Below are positions 24,258 through 33,738 of a stretch of DNA of 64,000 nucleotides, piece after piece; the stretch's first letter is position 1; the number at the start of each line of letters is the position of its first letter. The DNA lies in the NCBI GenBank assembly GCA_963754265.1, contig CAVWFB010000007.1:1-64000 (forward strand), read 5' to 3'. A program made the position numbers and the translations under genes. This DNA comes from AC-32 sp963754265 (GTDB taxonomy: Bacteria; Actinomycetota; Thermoleophilia; Gaiellales; Gaiellaceae). The notes beneath the pieces were generated by a model. That model searched no databases. It saw only the letters and a program-made list of their open reading frames with translations, and was not told the origin of the DNA.

Positions 24258-27161
24258 ATGGCTGAGACACCGACCGACGTGCTCGTTGCGGGCTATCAGG
24301 ACATCGACGAGGCGACGCAGGACTTCGAGTCGCTCGTCGCGCTCGTCAAAGAAAAACAGGTCTCGATCGAGGGCGTCATCCTGGTCACGCATGCCGAGGA
24401 CGGCAGCGTCGCGGTGCGACAGACGGGCGACAACCGCGGCCGCAAAGGGGCGGGATGGGGTGGCGGGGTCGGGGTCGCGGTCGGCCTCTTTGCTCCGCCG
24501 CTGCTCGCCTCGGCCGCCGTCGGGGCGGTCGCGGGCGGGGTGGTCGGCAAGTTCGTCGACCACCGGGTCGAGCACGACATCCACGACAAGATCGGCGAGA
24601 ACCTGCCGCCGGGGTCGGCAGGGATCATCGCGATCTTCGATGACGAGCAACGGCTCGGTGTCGAGCAGGCGCTCGGGAGCGCACAGCTCCGTTCGGTCGT
24701 CCAGGGCGACAAGAAGGGCACCGGTGCCTTGAAGGAGTCGCTCGCCGAGGCGATGGGGAAGTTCAGCCCGGACCGCACGGTGCTGCCGATCCCCGATCCG
24801 AACTTCGGCGGCACGATCGGCAGAACCATCGATGCCTCGGTCGCGGACTGGACGATCAACATGACGCCCTCGCCGCCGGCGGGCGCGCCCAACGTCTTGG
24901 TCGTCCTGATCGACGACGCGGGCTTCGGCAACCCGTCCACGTTCGGAGGGCCGGCTTCGACGCCGACCATGACGCGGCTCGCCGAGCAGGGCCTCAGCTA
25001 CAACTGCTTCCACGTCACCGCTATCTGCTCGCCAACGCGGGCCGCCCTGCTGACGGGCCGCAACCACCACACCGTCGGCTTCGGGTCGATCGGTGAGTTC
25101 CCCGGCCCGTTTCCTGGTTACTCGGCGACCGTGCCGAAGGACTGCGCCCCGTTCGTCCGCGCGCTCCAGGGAAACGGCTACTCGACAGCGGGGTTCGGCA
25201 AGTGGCACATGACCCCCGATCATGTCCAGGGGGCGGCCGGGCCGTTCGACCGCTGGCCGAACGCCTGGGGTTTCGACCATTTCTGGGGCATCCTCGGCGG
25301 CGAGGCGGGCCAGTACGACCCCCTCATTACCCAGGACAACACGACCGTCGGAGTGCCCGAGGGCGTGGACGGCAAGGAGTACTACTGGCCGGACGACCTC
25401 ACCGACCAGGCGGTGCGTTGGCTCCACGCGGTGCGCGCCCAGGACCAGGAAAAGCCCTGGTTCGTCTACTACTCGACCGGCTGCTCGCACGCGCCGCACC
25501 AGGTCGCCGTCGAGTGGAGCGAGAAGTACCGCGGCAAGTTCGACCAGGGCTGGGATGTGCTCCGCGAGGAGATTTTCGAACGACAGAAGGCGCTGGGCGT
25601 GATCCCGCCGGATACCGTGCTCACGCCGAGACCGGACGCGCTCCCCGCGTGGGACTCTCTCTCGGATAGCGAGAAGACGCTGTACGCGCGGCAGATGGAG
25701 GTCTACGCCGGCTTCCAGGAGAACGCCGACTGGAACGTCGGCCGCCTGCTCGACGCGGTCGAGGAGATGGGCGAGCTCGACAACACCCTCGTGATCTACA
25801 TCTTCGGGGACAACGGCGCGAGCATGGAGGGGACGATCACCGGCTCGTTCAACGAGCTGACGATGCAGAACGGGATCGCGCTCAGCCCCGAGCAGCAGCT
25901 ATCGCTGATCGACGGCTACGGCGGCCTCAACGCCTGGGGCACCGACGCGTATGCACCCCACTACGCGGCCGCCTGGGCGTGGGCCGGGAACACGCCGTTC
26001 CAGTGGGGCAAGCAGTGCGCCTCCCACCTCGGCGGTACGCGCAACCCCATGGTCATCTCCTGGCCCGACCGGATAAGGGAGTCGGGCGAACTGCGCGCCC
26101 AGTTCACGCACTGCATCGACATCGGGCCGACGATCCTCGAGGCGGCCGGCGTGCCGCAGCCCGAGGTCGTGGACGGGACCGCCCAGAAGCCGATGGAGGG
26201 GACGAGCTTCCTCTACACCTTCGAGGACGGTGACGCAGCGGAGCGCCACACCCTCCAGTACTTCGAGACGGTCGGCAACCGAGCGATCTACAAGGACGGC
26301 TGGTGGGCCGCCTGCAAGCTCGACCGCATCCCGTGGGACATCTCGCCGACGACGATGGCGAGGTTCGCACCCGGAGCCTACGACCCGGAGCAGGACACCT
26401 GGGAGCTGTACTACCTGCCCGACGACTTCTCGCAGGCGAAGGACGTCGCCGCGGAGAACCCGGAGAAGCTCGCCGAGTTGAAGGAACTCTTCTGGCAGGA
26501 AGCCGAGAAGCACAACGTGTTGCCGTTGCTGGCTGCGTTCTCGGTCTTCTTCGGAATCCTGCCGCCGCTGCCGACCATTACGACCCAGACGTTCTACGGG
26601 GGCGTCGAGAACATCGCCGCCGGGATGATCCCGCGCATCTACGGCCGCTCCTACGCGATCGAGGCGGAACTCTCGGTCCCCCAGGACGGCGCGGAGGGTG
26701 TGATCGTCGCCGAGGCGGACGAGATGGGAGGGTTCTCGCTCTGGGTCGACGAGAACGGCCTGCTCCACCACAGCTACTCGATGATGGGGGTGGAGCAGTA
26801 CAAGCAGGTCTCGGCCGAGCCAATCCCTACCGGGGACGTCATGGTCCGGATGCAGTTCGACGCCGACCGGCAGGAACCGGCGGCGGGCGGAACTGTCTCC
26901 CTGTACGCGAACGGCGAGAAGATCGGCGAGGGGCGGATGGAGAGGACGGTCCCCGTCCGCTTCTCCGGCTACGCCGGCATGGACGTCGGCCGCGACAACG
27001 GCCTCCCCGTCGACCGCGCCTACGCGGCCAAGTCGCCGTATCCCTTCACCGGCACGGTGAATAAGGTCGTCTTCGACCTCAAGCCGGGCAGCCACGACGA
27101 CGAAAAGGCGTTGCACGAGGCGGGCGCGCACGTCGCCACCGCCCACGGCATCAGCGCATGA
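24258..27161 (+). CDS. DUF1269-like domain fused to an arylsulfatase
   Basis: One intact 967-aa frame. Residues 1-175 match the stand-alone DUF1269 protein at 12165, including the hydrophobic segment VGLFAPPLLASAAVGAVAGG. Residues about 205-967 are a Cys-type sulfatase: metal residues in VLVVLIDDAGFGN, signature HVTAICSPTRAALLTGRN with Cys257 as the formylglycine precursor, GKWHMTPDH, YYSTGCSHAPHQVAVEW and YIFGDNGASMEGT, plus a C-terminal jelly-roll like that of the 8493 sulfatase. The DUF1269 part may anchor the enzyme to the membrane. The maturase at 7041, if functional, could serve it. The start is ATG 24258 (GTG 24255 adjoins) after AAGGGAGAG. Confidence 0.9.
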   Translation: MAETPTDVLVAGYQDIDEATQDFESLVALVKEKQVSIEGVILVTHAEDGSVAVRQTGDNRGRKGAGWGGGVGVAVGLFAPPLLASAAVGAVAGGVVGKFVDHRVEHDIHDKIGENLPPGSAGIIAIFDDEQRLGVEQALGSAQLRSVVQGDKKGTGALKESLAEAMGKFSPDRTVLPIPDPNFGGTIGRTIDASVADWTINMTPSPPAGAPNVLVVLIDDAGFGNPSTFGGPASTPTMTRLAEQGLSYNCFHVTAICSPTRAALLTGRNHHTVGFGSIGEFPGPFPGYSATVPKDCAPFVRALQGNGYSTAGFGKWHMTPDHVQGAAGPFDRWPNAWGFDHFWGILGGEAGQYDPLITQDNTTVGVPEGVDGKEYYWPDDLTDQAVRWLHAVRAQDQEKPWFVYYSTGCSHAPHQVAVEWSEKYRGKFDQGWDVLREEIFERQKALGVIPPDTVLTPRPDALPAWDSLSDSEKTLYARQMEVYAGFQENADWNVGRLLDAVEEMGELDNTLVIYIFGDNGASMEGTITGSFNELTMQNGIALSPEQQLSLIDGYGGLNAWGTDAYAPHYAAAWAWAGNTPFQWGKQCASHLGGTRNPMVISWPDRIRESGELRAQFTHCIDIGPTILEAAGVPQPEVVDGTAQKPMEGTSFLYTFEDGDAAERHTLQYFETVGNRAIYKDGWWAACKLDRIPWDISPTTMARFAPGAYDPEQDTWELYYLPDDFSQAKDVAAENPEKLAELKELFWQEAEKHNVLPLLAAFSVFFGILPPLPTITTQTFYGGVENIAAGMIPRIYGRSYAIEAELSVPQDGAEGVIVAEADEMGGFSLWVDENGLLHHSYSMMGVEQYKQVSAEPIPTGDVMVRMQFDADRQEPAAGGTVSLYANGEKIGEGRMERTVPVRFSGYAGMDVGRDNGLPVDRAYAAKSPYPFTGTVNKVVFDLKPGSHDDEKALHEAGAHVATAHGISA

Positions 27162-27276
27162 TGACGCCCGAAGGAGCGCCTCACGGTCACTAACTCTGCT
27201 ACGGCACAGACTATGAGCGTCGACCAAGGTCCGGCATCTGAGTGTCGAGGAGCGTCGAGCGGAGGGCGAGGAGTCG

Positions 27277-28713
27277 ATGGAACGGACGCCTCCCTCAACG
27301 CATCGGGAGTGGGTGCCGGGCGCTGACCGATTCGATCCGATCGCCCTGCTCGAGGAACAGAACGAGGCCCGGGTGCCGGACCTCGTGCCGGTGCGCCACG
27401 GCCGGATGATGGTCTCCCCGTTCACGTTCTATCGCGGCTCCGCCAAGATCATGGCTGCCGACCTCGAGCACACCCCCAGGGCCGGCCTGATGGTTCAGCT
27501 GTGCGGCGATGCCCACCTCTCGAACTTCGGCGCGTTCGCCTCGCCGGAGCGGCAGCTCCTGTTCGACCTGAACGACTTCGACGAAACGCTGCCGGGCCCG
27601 TTCGAGTACGACGTCAAGCGTCTCGCGGCGAGCTTCACGATCGCGGCGCGCAACAACGGCTTCGGCAAGGCCGACGCGCGCGACGCGACGCTCGCGGCCG
27701 TGCGCGGCTACCGGGAGACGATGGCCGAGTTCGCGGAGATGTCGACCATGGACGTCTGGTACGCGCACCTCTCCGAGACGACGCTGATGGCGGCGATCGA
27801 GAGCTTCGCGGCCGCGAGCACAGACACCTCCGGGAAGAAGGCCTCCAAGAAGAAGCAGAAGAAGGCGAAAGCGAAGGCCGAGGCCACCGCGCCGAAGAAG
27901 CGCACGCCGGAGAACGAGGCCAAACGGGCGAGGAAGGCGGCGGAGAAGGCTCGCACGCGCGACAGCCTGCAGGCGCTGTCGAAGCTCGCCGAGGTCGTCG
28001 ACGGCGAGTACCGGATCATCAGCCAGCCGCCGATCGTCGTCCCGATGCGTGACCTGGAAGGCCGCCAAGGCATGTCCGCCGAGCAGTTCGAGCACATGGT
28101 CCACGAGCAGCTCCGCGCCTACCGGGCAAGCTTGCAGGACGACCGACGCCACCTCCTCGAGCGGTTCCAGTTCGTCGACATGGCTCACAAGGTCGTCGGC
28201 GTCGGCAGCGTCGGAGCGCGCGCGTTCATCGTTCTGTTGCAGGGACGCGACCAGAACGATCCGCTATTCCTGCAGGTCAAGGAGGCAACGGCCTCGGTGC
28301 TCGAGGATCACCTACCAAAGAGCCGTTACAAGCAGCCTGGAGAGCGCGTCGTCCAGGGCCAGCGCCTGATGCAGGCCGCGAGCGACATCTACCTCGGCTG
28401 GACCAAGGGCCCGCAGGCAAACCGCTACCTCTACTGGCGCCAGCTCCGGGACATGAAGGGCTCGGCAGACGTCGAATCGTTCAGCCCTGCCGCTCTCGCG
28501 TTCTATGCCCACTGGTGCGGATGGACGCTCGCCCGTGCGCACGCTCGCTCCGGAGATCCAATCGCGATCGCCACCTACCTTGGCGAGAGCGATGCGTTCG
28601 ACAAGTCGGTCACCGACTTCGCCGAGCGCTACGCAGATCAGAACGAGCGGGACTACGAGGCTTTCATCAAAGCGATCGGTTCGGGACGATTGATTGCGAG
28701 CGAAGGCCTCTGA
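27277..28713 (+). CDS. DUF2252-family protein
   Basis: A 478-aa cytoplasmic protein with family hallmarks FYRGSAKIMAADL, LCGDAHLSNFGAFASPERQL, FDLNDFDETLPGPFEYDVKR and GVGSVGARAFIVLLQGRDQN. The fold is distantly related to aminoglycoside-phosphotransferase-like kinases, with HLSNFG and FDLNDFDE in catalytic-loop-like positions; activity is not established. A Lys/Ala-rich insertion of about 40 residues (around KKASKKKQKKAKAKAEA) interrupts the middle and looks like a disordered loop. ATG 27277 is preceded by GGCGAGGAGTCG. Confidence 0.87.
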   Translation: MERTPPSTHREWVPGADRFDPIALLEEQNEARVPDLVPVRHGRMMVSPFTFYRGSAKIMAADLEHTPRAGLMVQLCGDAHLSNFGAFASPERQLLFDLNDFDETLPGPFEYDVKRLAASFTIAARNNGFGKADARDATLAAVRGYRETMAEFAEMSTMDVWYAHLSETTLMAAIESFAAASTDTSGKKASKKKQKKAKAKAEATAPKKRTPENEAKRARKAAEKARTRDSLQALSKLAEVVDGEYRIISQPPIVVPMRDLEGRQGMSAEQFEHMVHEQLRAYRASLQDDRRHLLERFQFVDMAHKVVGVGSVGARAFIVLLQGRDQNDPLFLQVKEATASVLEDHLPKSRYKQPGERVVQGQRLMQAASDIYLGWTKGPQANRYLYWRQLRDMKGSADVESFSPAALAFYAHWCGWTLARAHARSGDPIAIATYLGESDAFDKSVTDFAERYADQNERDYEAFIKAIGSGRLIASEGL

Positions 28714-28740
28714 CGCAGTTGACGATCACAGCCCGTAGCA

Positions 28741-30547
28741 CTAGGGAGGATCGTCGGCAAGCTTCACGGGATCAGCGCCTAGGCGGACGTCCGTTCGAAC
28801 GCCGACAACCGCGGCCCGAACAGTCGGGAAGAAGCGGTCTGACCCGATCAGTGCGGTAAGGCCGGTCTCCGCGAAGATCTCGCGCTGCCGTCCTTTCAGC
28901 CGGGCGATGCAGAGGGTGATGTCGCGCTCGTCGAGCTCGCCATGCAACTGGCTCAGCGCGTCGATCGCGGTCGCGTCGAGGAACGTCCAGGCCTCGGCAT
29001 TGAGCACCAGCCACCTGACGTCCTGCGCCTCGTCGGCGAGCGCGAGCACGCGCTGGCGGAGATACTCGGCGTTGACGAAGAAGGGCGGAGCGTCGAAGCG
29101 GTAGACGAGCAGGCCAGGGATGGTCTCGGCGCTTTCGAACCGTTCGATGTCGTGATAGCCATCGACGTCGTCGATGCGGCCGAGCACGGCGTCGTGCGGG
29201 CGTGCGGAGCGGTAAAGAAATACGCCGATCGAGAGCGAGATCGCGACGACGACGCCTCCGAGCACGCCCAAGAACAGAACGCCGCCGAACGCGACGAGCG
29301 CAAGACCAACCTCGGCGGGTCGCACGTGGCGAAGGCGCCAGATCGAGCGGAAGTCGATCAGCCCGGCGGCTGCGACGACGATGATGACTCCGAGTGCTGC
29401 CTTCGGCAGCGGCTCGATCAGAGGGCATCGCGAAGAGCAGAAACACTCCCACCAACGCCGCAGCGACAACGATCGCACCCTGCGATCTCGCGCCGCTGGA
29501 GTCGTTGACCGCCGTGCGAGAGTTGGAGGAGGAAACGGGAAACGCACTGGTCAGCCCGCCCATGAGGTTCGCGGTCCCGAGCGCGCTCAGCTCGCGGTTC
29601 GGGTCGATCTCGTATGCGTGCTTCTTCGCGAACGTGCGCACGGTCGCGATCAGGTCGGCGAAGGCGACGAGCGCAAATGCCGCCGCGGGAAGCAGCAGGT
29701 CGAGGAAGTCCTCCGCTCGGACGTCGGGCAACCCAAAGGGGGGCAGGCCCCCTTTCACCTCCCCGACGACCGCGATCCCGTGAGCTTCGAGATCCGCAAC
29801 GGCAGCGATGACAAGTCCGAGTGCGAGCACAACGAGGGACGGCGGAACGGCAGGAAGAAACCGTTTGACTGTCAGTGCGGCCACCAGCAGGCCCGCGCTC
29901 AACAGCACGGTCGGCCCGTTCGCCTCGCCGAGCTTCGAGACGATCTCGCGGATGATGGGGAAGAAGTCGCGCGCGCCGACGTCGATCCCCAGGAGCTTGC
30001 CGAGCTGGGAGGCGATCACGATCAGCGCAACCCCGTTGATGTACCCGAGAAGCACGGGTTTGCCGAAGAAGTCGGCCACGAACCCCAGCCGAAGCAAGCC
30101 CGCCACAAAGAGCAGGCCGCCCATTGCGAGCGCCAACGCCGCCGTGAGCGCGACGTAGCGCGCCGGATCGACCTTACCCCCGACCATCGCCATCGGCGCC
30201 ACCGTCACCGCGGTCAGCGCAGCCAACGTGGAGTCAGGCCCGATCACGTGCTGCCGCGAGGTACAGAGCAGCCCGTAGACCGCCAGGGGAAGGAAGGTCC
30301 CGTAGAGCCCGTAGACAACCGGCACCCCGGCCAGCTCGGCCATCGCCAGCGCCGAGGGCACTGCCACCGCGCCGACCGTCACCCCCGCCACCAGGTCGAA
30401 GCGCAGGAAGGACCGCGGGTAGTGCACGAGGGTCGCCAGTCCGGGCGCCACGTCGGCCAAGCGCCGCGGCACGAGCGCACGCGCGTGGGACAGAAAGGTC
30501 GCCCGCGAGTCGGCGTTCCTCGAGGTTCGAGCGTTGGGATCTGCCAC
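28741..30547 (-). CDS. SulP-family anion transporter with STAS domain (one frameshift)
   Basis: The N-terminal part has about ten membrane helices with SulP motifs (AGVTVGAVAVPSALAMAELA, VVYGLYGTFLPLAVYGLL, ANLMGGLTSAFPVSSSNSRT). An indel near 29420 moves the frame to PLIEPLPKAALGVIIVVAAA. The C-terminal STAS domain follows (LLVYRFDAPPFFVNAEYLRQ, LNAEAWTFLDATAIDAL). With the shift corrected the protein has about 600 residues, normal for the family, which moves sulfate, bicarbonate or dicarboxylates. It converges on the DUF2252 gene. The repeat at 30664 lies 117 bases upstream. Confidence 0.87.
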
Positions 30548-30663
30548 GGTCGGCCGGCGCCTGGCCCTACCGGTGCGACACGGCCGGCCGCAAGGTCATC
30601 GAGAGGTCACTCTAGGTCCCACGCGCCCAGCATGACCATGACGTCCCGCACTAACTCGTGCCT

Positions 30664-30678
30664 CATCCCGTGAGGATG
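30664..30678. repeat. CATC...GGATGA inverted repeat, copy 6 (15 nt)
   Basis: CATCCCGTGAGGATG, with TCATCC and GGATGA as perfect arms, 117 bases upstream of the minus-strand SulP gene. The surrounding gap 30548-30846 contains no gene that I can support. Confidence 0.6.
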
Positions 30679-30846
30679 AATCGGCCGCCTCCGGGACAAC
30701 ATCGTCGATGGCTCGGCTCGCGAGACCGCCGGATGTGGGCAACTTGATAACTGCTCGACGCGAACGACGGGGTCAGTCGGGCCAGGCTTGGTGACGCGAC
30801 GCAACCAGGATGCGAGCCCGCCTGGCGCATCGTGCCCCGTTGAGCC

Positions 30847-31588
30847 TCAGGCTTCGGTCAACCGTGCAGTCCACGTCGCGCGGAGGGTCGAGGCGTCCAC
30901 CGGCTCGTGCGTGTACTCCTCGCCGACCGCGGTCACTGCAAAGCCCGCAGCCTGCAGGGAGGCACGGACATCGGAATCGGTGTGGAAATACTGCCGGTGC
31001 TGCTCGCTGAAGGAGTCAACGGCACGGGGCCGCATGAGCTCGATCGTGGTCTCGCAGGTGCGGGCGTCGGGATCCACGGTGCTGCTGATCACGAAGCCGG
31101 TACCGGCCGATTCACCCGCGACGACGGAGTTGGCGATGGTGAAGTTCATCATCCCGTCGGTGTGGAGGTCGAAGACGAGCCACCCGGCGGGCCGAAGCCG
31201 GAGGGCCACCGCGGCCATCGTCAGTCGCAACTCGTCCGGCGTGAGGTAGTTGAGGCCGTCGAACGTGCAGACCGCCGCGTCGAAGACACCCTCGACAGCG
31301 AGCTCCGGCAGCGTCATCCGGCTCAGCTCCGCTTCGGGGCCGAGGCGCTCTCGAGCGAGCGCCAGCATCGCATCCGATGCGTCGACGCCGACGACCCGGT
31401 AGCCCCGTTGCGATCAGCTCGCCCGCGAGAAGGCCGGTGCCGCAGCAGAGATCGAGCACGGAGCGTACGCCCTGCGGATCGGCACTCCATAGATCATGGA
31501 GGAACGAGGCCCAGCGTTCATGGCAGGGGTCGATGACGAGCTCGTCGTAGACCCCTGCCAGCCGTGAATACGCCTCGACGTGCGTCAC
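30847..31588 (-). CDS. class I SAM-dependent methyltransferase (one frameshift)
   Basis: GTG 31588 opens MTHVEAYSRLAGVYDELVID, followed by motif I SVLDLCCGTGLLAGELIATG. An indel near 31400 shifts the frame to MLALARERLGPEAELSRMTL, then DAAVCTFDGLNYLTPDELRL and a C-terminus ending LTEA. This is the common small-molecule methyltransferase fold; the substrate is unknown. The stop of the frame lies at 30847 and no gene overlaps it. Confidence 0.8.
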
Positions 31589-31606
31589 AGCCCGCGCGTG
31601 ACCCGC

Positions 31607-31861
31607 TCAGATTCCGAGGAGCTTGGCCTTGGCCGCAGCGAATTCCTCATCGGTGAGCACACCCTGGGTGTGAAGCTGCGCCAGGTTCTGGAGCTGTGCG
31701 TTTGTGTCGTTCTCCGGCGCCGGTGGCGGTGCCTCCTGCTGGTACTGCTGCGCGTCTTGCTCGTCCCACCTGGCGGCCTGACGACGCTGCACGCGCCCGG
31801 ACACGGCGGTAGCGGTTCCCGCGACGACGGCGGTGCGGGCTGCCATGCGTAGAAGTCCCAT
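31607..31861 (-). CDS. SHOCT-domain small protein
   Basis: 84 aa: a hydrophobic N-terminal segment (AARTAVVAGTATAVSG), a Gln/Pro-rich linker and the C-terminal SHOCT pair (LAQLHTQGVLTDEEFAAAKA). ATG 31861 follows AAAGGAACGAC. It lies directly downstream of the DUF6325 gene, a pairing often seen in actinobacteria, and is a paralog of the gene at 16330. Confidence 0.83.
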   Translation of the reverse strand: MGLLRMAARTAVVAGTATAVSGRVQRRQAARWDEQDAQQYQQEAPPPAPENDTNAQLQNLAQLHTQGVLTDEEFAAAKAKLLGI

Positions 31862-31891
31862 GTCGTTCCTTTCGATCTCGAAGTGGACGGG

Positions 31892-32305
31892 CTAGCTTGC
31901 GTCGACCGCGGCCGCCACGACGTCGGCGGGGATCCGGATCGAGTCGATCAACACGGCGTCGGCAGCCTGGAGGGCGTCGACCACCTTCGCGGCCCAGAGG
32001 TTCTCGAATGCGAGGAGGAGGGCCGAGCTGTTGGACGGGAGGTCGTCGCTGACCTCCTCGGCATCCTCGGGCCCCAGGGCGCCCGGCTGCGCGACGTCGA
32101 TGGAGAGGAAGCCCGCGCCTTCCTCGTCGAGGTCCGCAGCCTCGAGCGTCGTCACGACGCCGTCTGCATCCTTCATCACGAAGAGCAGATCGAGGACTCG
32201 AATGGTGCCGTTATCTACGAGCTCCAAGATCGCCGGGGCGATTCGCCCGGTGAACTTGTTGCCCGGAAAGCCAATGATGTAGACGTCGACGGGACCGACT
32301 GCCAT
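31892..32305 (-). CDS. DUF6325-type protein
   Basis: 137 aa, starting MAVGPVDVYIIGFPGNKFTG, with RIAPAILELVDNGTIRVLDL and later SALLLAFENLWAAKVVDALQ. The pattern fits the DUF6325 family found with SHOCT proteins; function is unknown. The ATG follows AAGGAGAGGTT. It forms an operon with the SHOCT gene 30 bases downstream, and the repeat at 32359 lies 54 bases upstream. Confidence 0.78.
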   Translation of the reverse strand: MAVGPVDVYIIGFPGNKFTGRIAPAILELVDNGTIRVLDLLFVMKDADGVVTTLEAADLDEEGAGFLSIDVAQPGALGPEDAEEVSDDLPSNSSALLLAFENLWAAKVVDALQAADAVLIDSIRIPADVVAAAVDAS

Positions 32306-32358
32306 AACCTCTCCTTGTTGGGTGGGCTGAAGAATACGCGTGCAGGAGCCGCCGCAAG

Positions 32359-32376
32359 CATCCTCCCGATCGGATG
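32359..32376. repeat. CATC...GGATGA inverted repeat, copy 7 (18 nt)
   Basis: CATCCTCCCGATCGGATG, followed by A, is midway between the divergent DUF6325 and NfeD-like genes, 38 bases from the latter's start. Confidence 0.6.
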
Positions 32377-32413
32377 AACGAGCCTCTTCGTCCCTGCTCT
32401 AGTCTCGACAGCG

Positions 32414-32764
32414 GTGGCGCTGCTCGTCTCGATCATCCTCGCGTTCTTCATCCCGTTTCCCTGGAATGCGCTCGTGGTGATCGGCGGAATCTCGGTCGAG
32501 GTCGTCGAGCTCACCTGGGGTCTCCGGCTGGCCCGCCGCTGGCGCCCGCAAACGGGTGCCGAAGCGATGATCGGCCTCGAGGCCGAGGTCGTCAGCGCGT
32601 GCCGACCGACCGGCCAGGTCCGCGTGAACGGCGAGCTCTGGGAGGCGACCTGCGCCGCGGGCGCCGATGCCGGCGCCACCGTGATCGTCAAGCGGCTGGA
32701 AGCCTTGACGCTGATCGTCGACCCTGCGCCTGTCCCGAACGCTGATCCGATCCGGACGACGTAA
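32414..32764 (+). CDS. NfeD-like membrane protein
   Basis: 116 aa with a hydrophobic N-terminus (LLVSIILAFFIPFPWNALVV) and a C-terminal OB-fold domain (GAEAMIGLEAEVVSACRPTG, then VRVNGELWEATC) as in short NfeD proteins. Such proteins accompany SPFH proteins or proteases, but neither is present here. The start is GTG 32414. It is divergent from the DUF6325 gene. Confidence 0.75.
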   Translation: MALLVSIILAFFIPFPWNALVVIGGISVEVVELTWGLRLARRWRPQTGAEAMIGLEAEVVSACRPTGQVRVNGELWEATCAAGADAGATVIVKRLEALTLIVDPAPVPNADPIRTT

Positions 32765-32821
32765 GAAACTTGACCTGAATGCGTCAAGCAGGGTGGAGTG
32801 CCCTGCTGGCACCCTGAGTGC

Positions 32822-33022
32822 ATGGAATTGCGCTCCGGACCACTCGCCTACTCAGCGCCCTCGGATATCCGCCGGTTTCGACTCGAGCACGCGCTGAACG
32901 CGATCGAGAACGCACTCATCCTGCTGGACACGAAGCCCGCCGAGGCAATCGAGCTCGCAGCGCTCGAGCGGGTGCGCGACGACCTCGCCATCCTGCTCCG
33001 AGCCGCCGCGGTGGCAGCATGA
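32822..33022 (+). CDS. small helical hypothetical protein (66 aa)
   Basis: Starts MELRSGPLAYSAPSDIRRFR and continues in a predicted helical hairpin (EHALNAIENALILLDTKPAE). It overlaps the next gene by 4 bases (ATGA), so the two are translationally coupled. No family is recognised. Upstream, the arms CAGGG and CCCTG (32789-32805) could form a short hairpin in the leader. Confidence 0.55.
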   Translation: MELRSGPLAYSAPSDIRRFRLEHALNAIENALILLDTKPAEAIELAALERVRDDLAILLRAAAVAA

Positions 33023-33339
33023 GCTGTGAGCCCGGGCGTTCGGTGCGCTTCGAGATCCCCGATCTCGCCTCCGCGGCACGCCTAACCCGTCAACTGGGCG
33101 GACGCTGGCACGTCTCGCTCCAGGAGGGCCTCAGCGTCAACGTCGTCGCGGCCGTGATCCAGCCGAACCGGAAGGGCGACCTCGCCGTGCTCCTCCGTAG
33201 CGTCGAGGCGTGGGTCGAGAAGGAGTCGCTCGTCGCGATCCGCTACGCGCTGGACGGGCGCGAGTACGTGCTCACCGCCGGCGAGGCCGACTGGGCAGCG
33301 CTCACCGCGCCGTTCGTCGCCGAGCCCGCCGCGGCCTAG
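33019..33339 (+). CDS. hypothetical protein (106 aa), coupled to the small gene upstream
   Basis: The product (FEIPDLASAARLTRQLGGRW, then IRYALDGREYVLTAGEADWA) has a compact alpha/beta composition, with no signal peptide and no membrane helix. I do not recognise a family. Its ATG overlaps the preceding stop, and the pair probably forms a bicistronic unit. The 33340-33429 stretch beyond it holds nothing I can support. Confidence 0.55.
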   Translation: MSCEPGRSVRFEIPDLASAARLTRQLGGRWHVSLQEGLSVNVVAAVIQPNRKGDLAVLLRSVEAWVEKESLVAIRYALDGREYVLTAGEADWAALTAPFVAEPAAA

Positions 33340-33429
33340 GCTTCTCCGGCCACCACCTTGCTGGGCCCCGCCGCCGCGCGGGGCCTCGCAAGATCCGAGC
33401 GCGTCCAGGCGGCGCGAGGCTCGGCGCCT

Positions 33430-33729
33430 CAACGGCGGGGCCGAACCCCGCCCAGTCGACACCTGCCGCCCAGGCCACCTCGAGGCCGAGTCGGCGCCGA
33501 CGAGCTCCGAGCTCGTCCTCCGGCAGCGCGTGAGCGCGGGCGACCGCCTCGAGAGCGCTTGCGGCTCGATCCAGCGCGCGGCTCCAATGCTGTTCCAGGT
33601 CGTCCATGCTGTGAGCCAATCGCACCGGCGGCAGCTCGCGCCATCGGCGACGGTGCTGACCCCGATCCGTAGTTCTCCGCGCGCCGGATCGGCGCACAGC
33701 CGGATGTCGTTTGGCCCCCCGGGCCGCAC
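33430..33729 (-). CDS. hypothetical protein, probably frameshifted
   Basis: A GTG at 33729 opens a frame reading DIRLCADPARGELRIGVSTV. After an indel near 33650 a second frame reads LPPVRLAHSMDDLEQHWSRA, then ASALEAVARAHALPEDELGA. The composition is protein-like in both parts and no family is recognised. The 3' end is uncertain: one frame stops near 33430, the other runs on as Arg-rich sequence. It is divergent from the stress-protein gene. Confidence 0.35.
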
Positions 33730-33738
33730 GATGGCGGC

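Noticed and set aside
24195..25499. A 434-aa minus-strand open frame
   Set aside because: It runs opposite the sulfatase fusion gene, which has a complete catalytic motif set.
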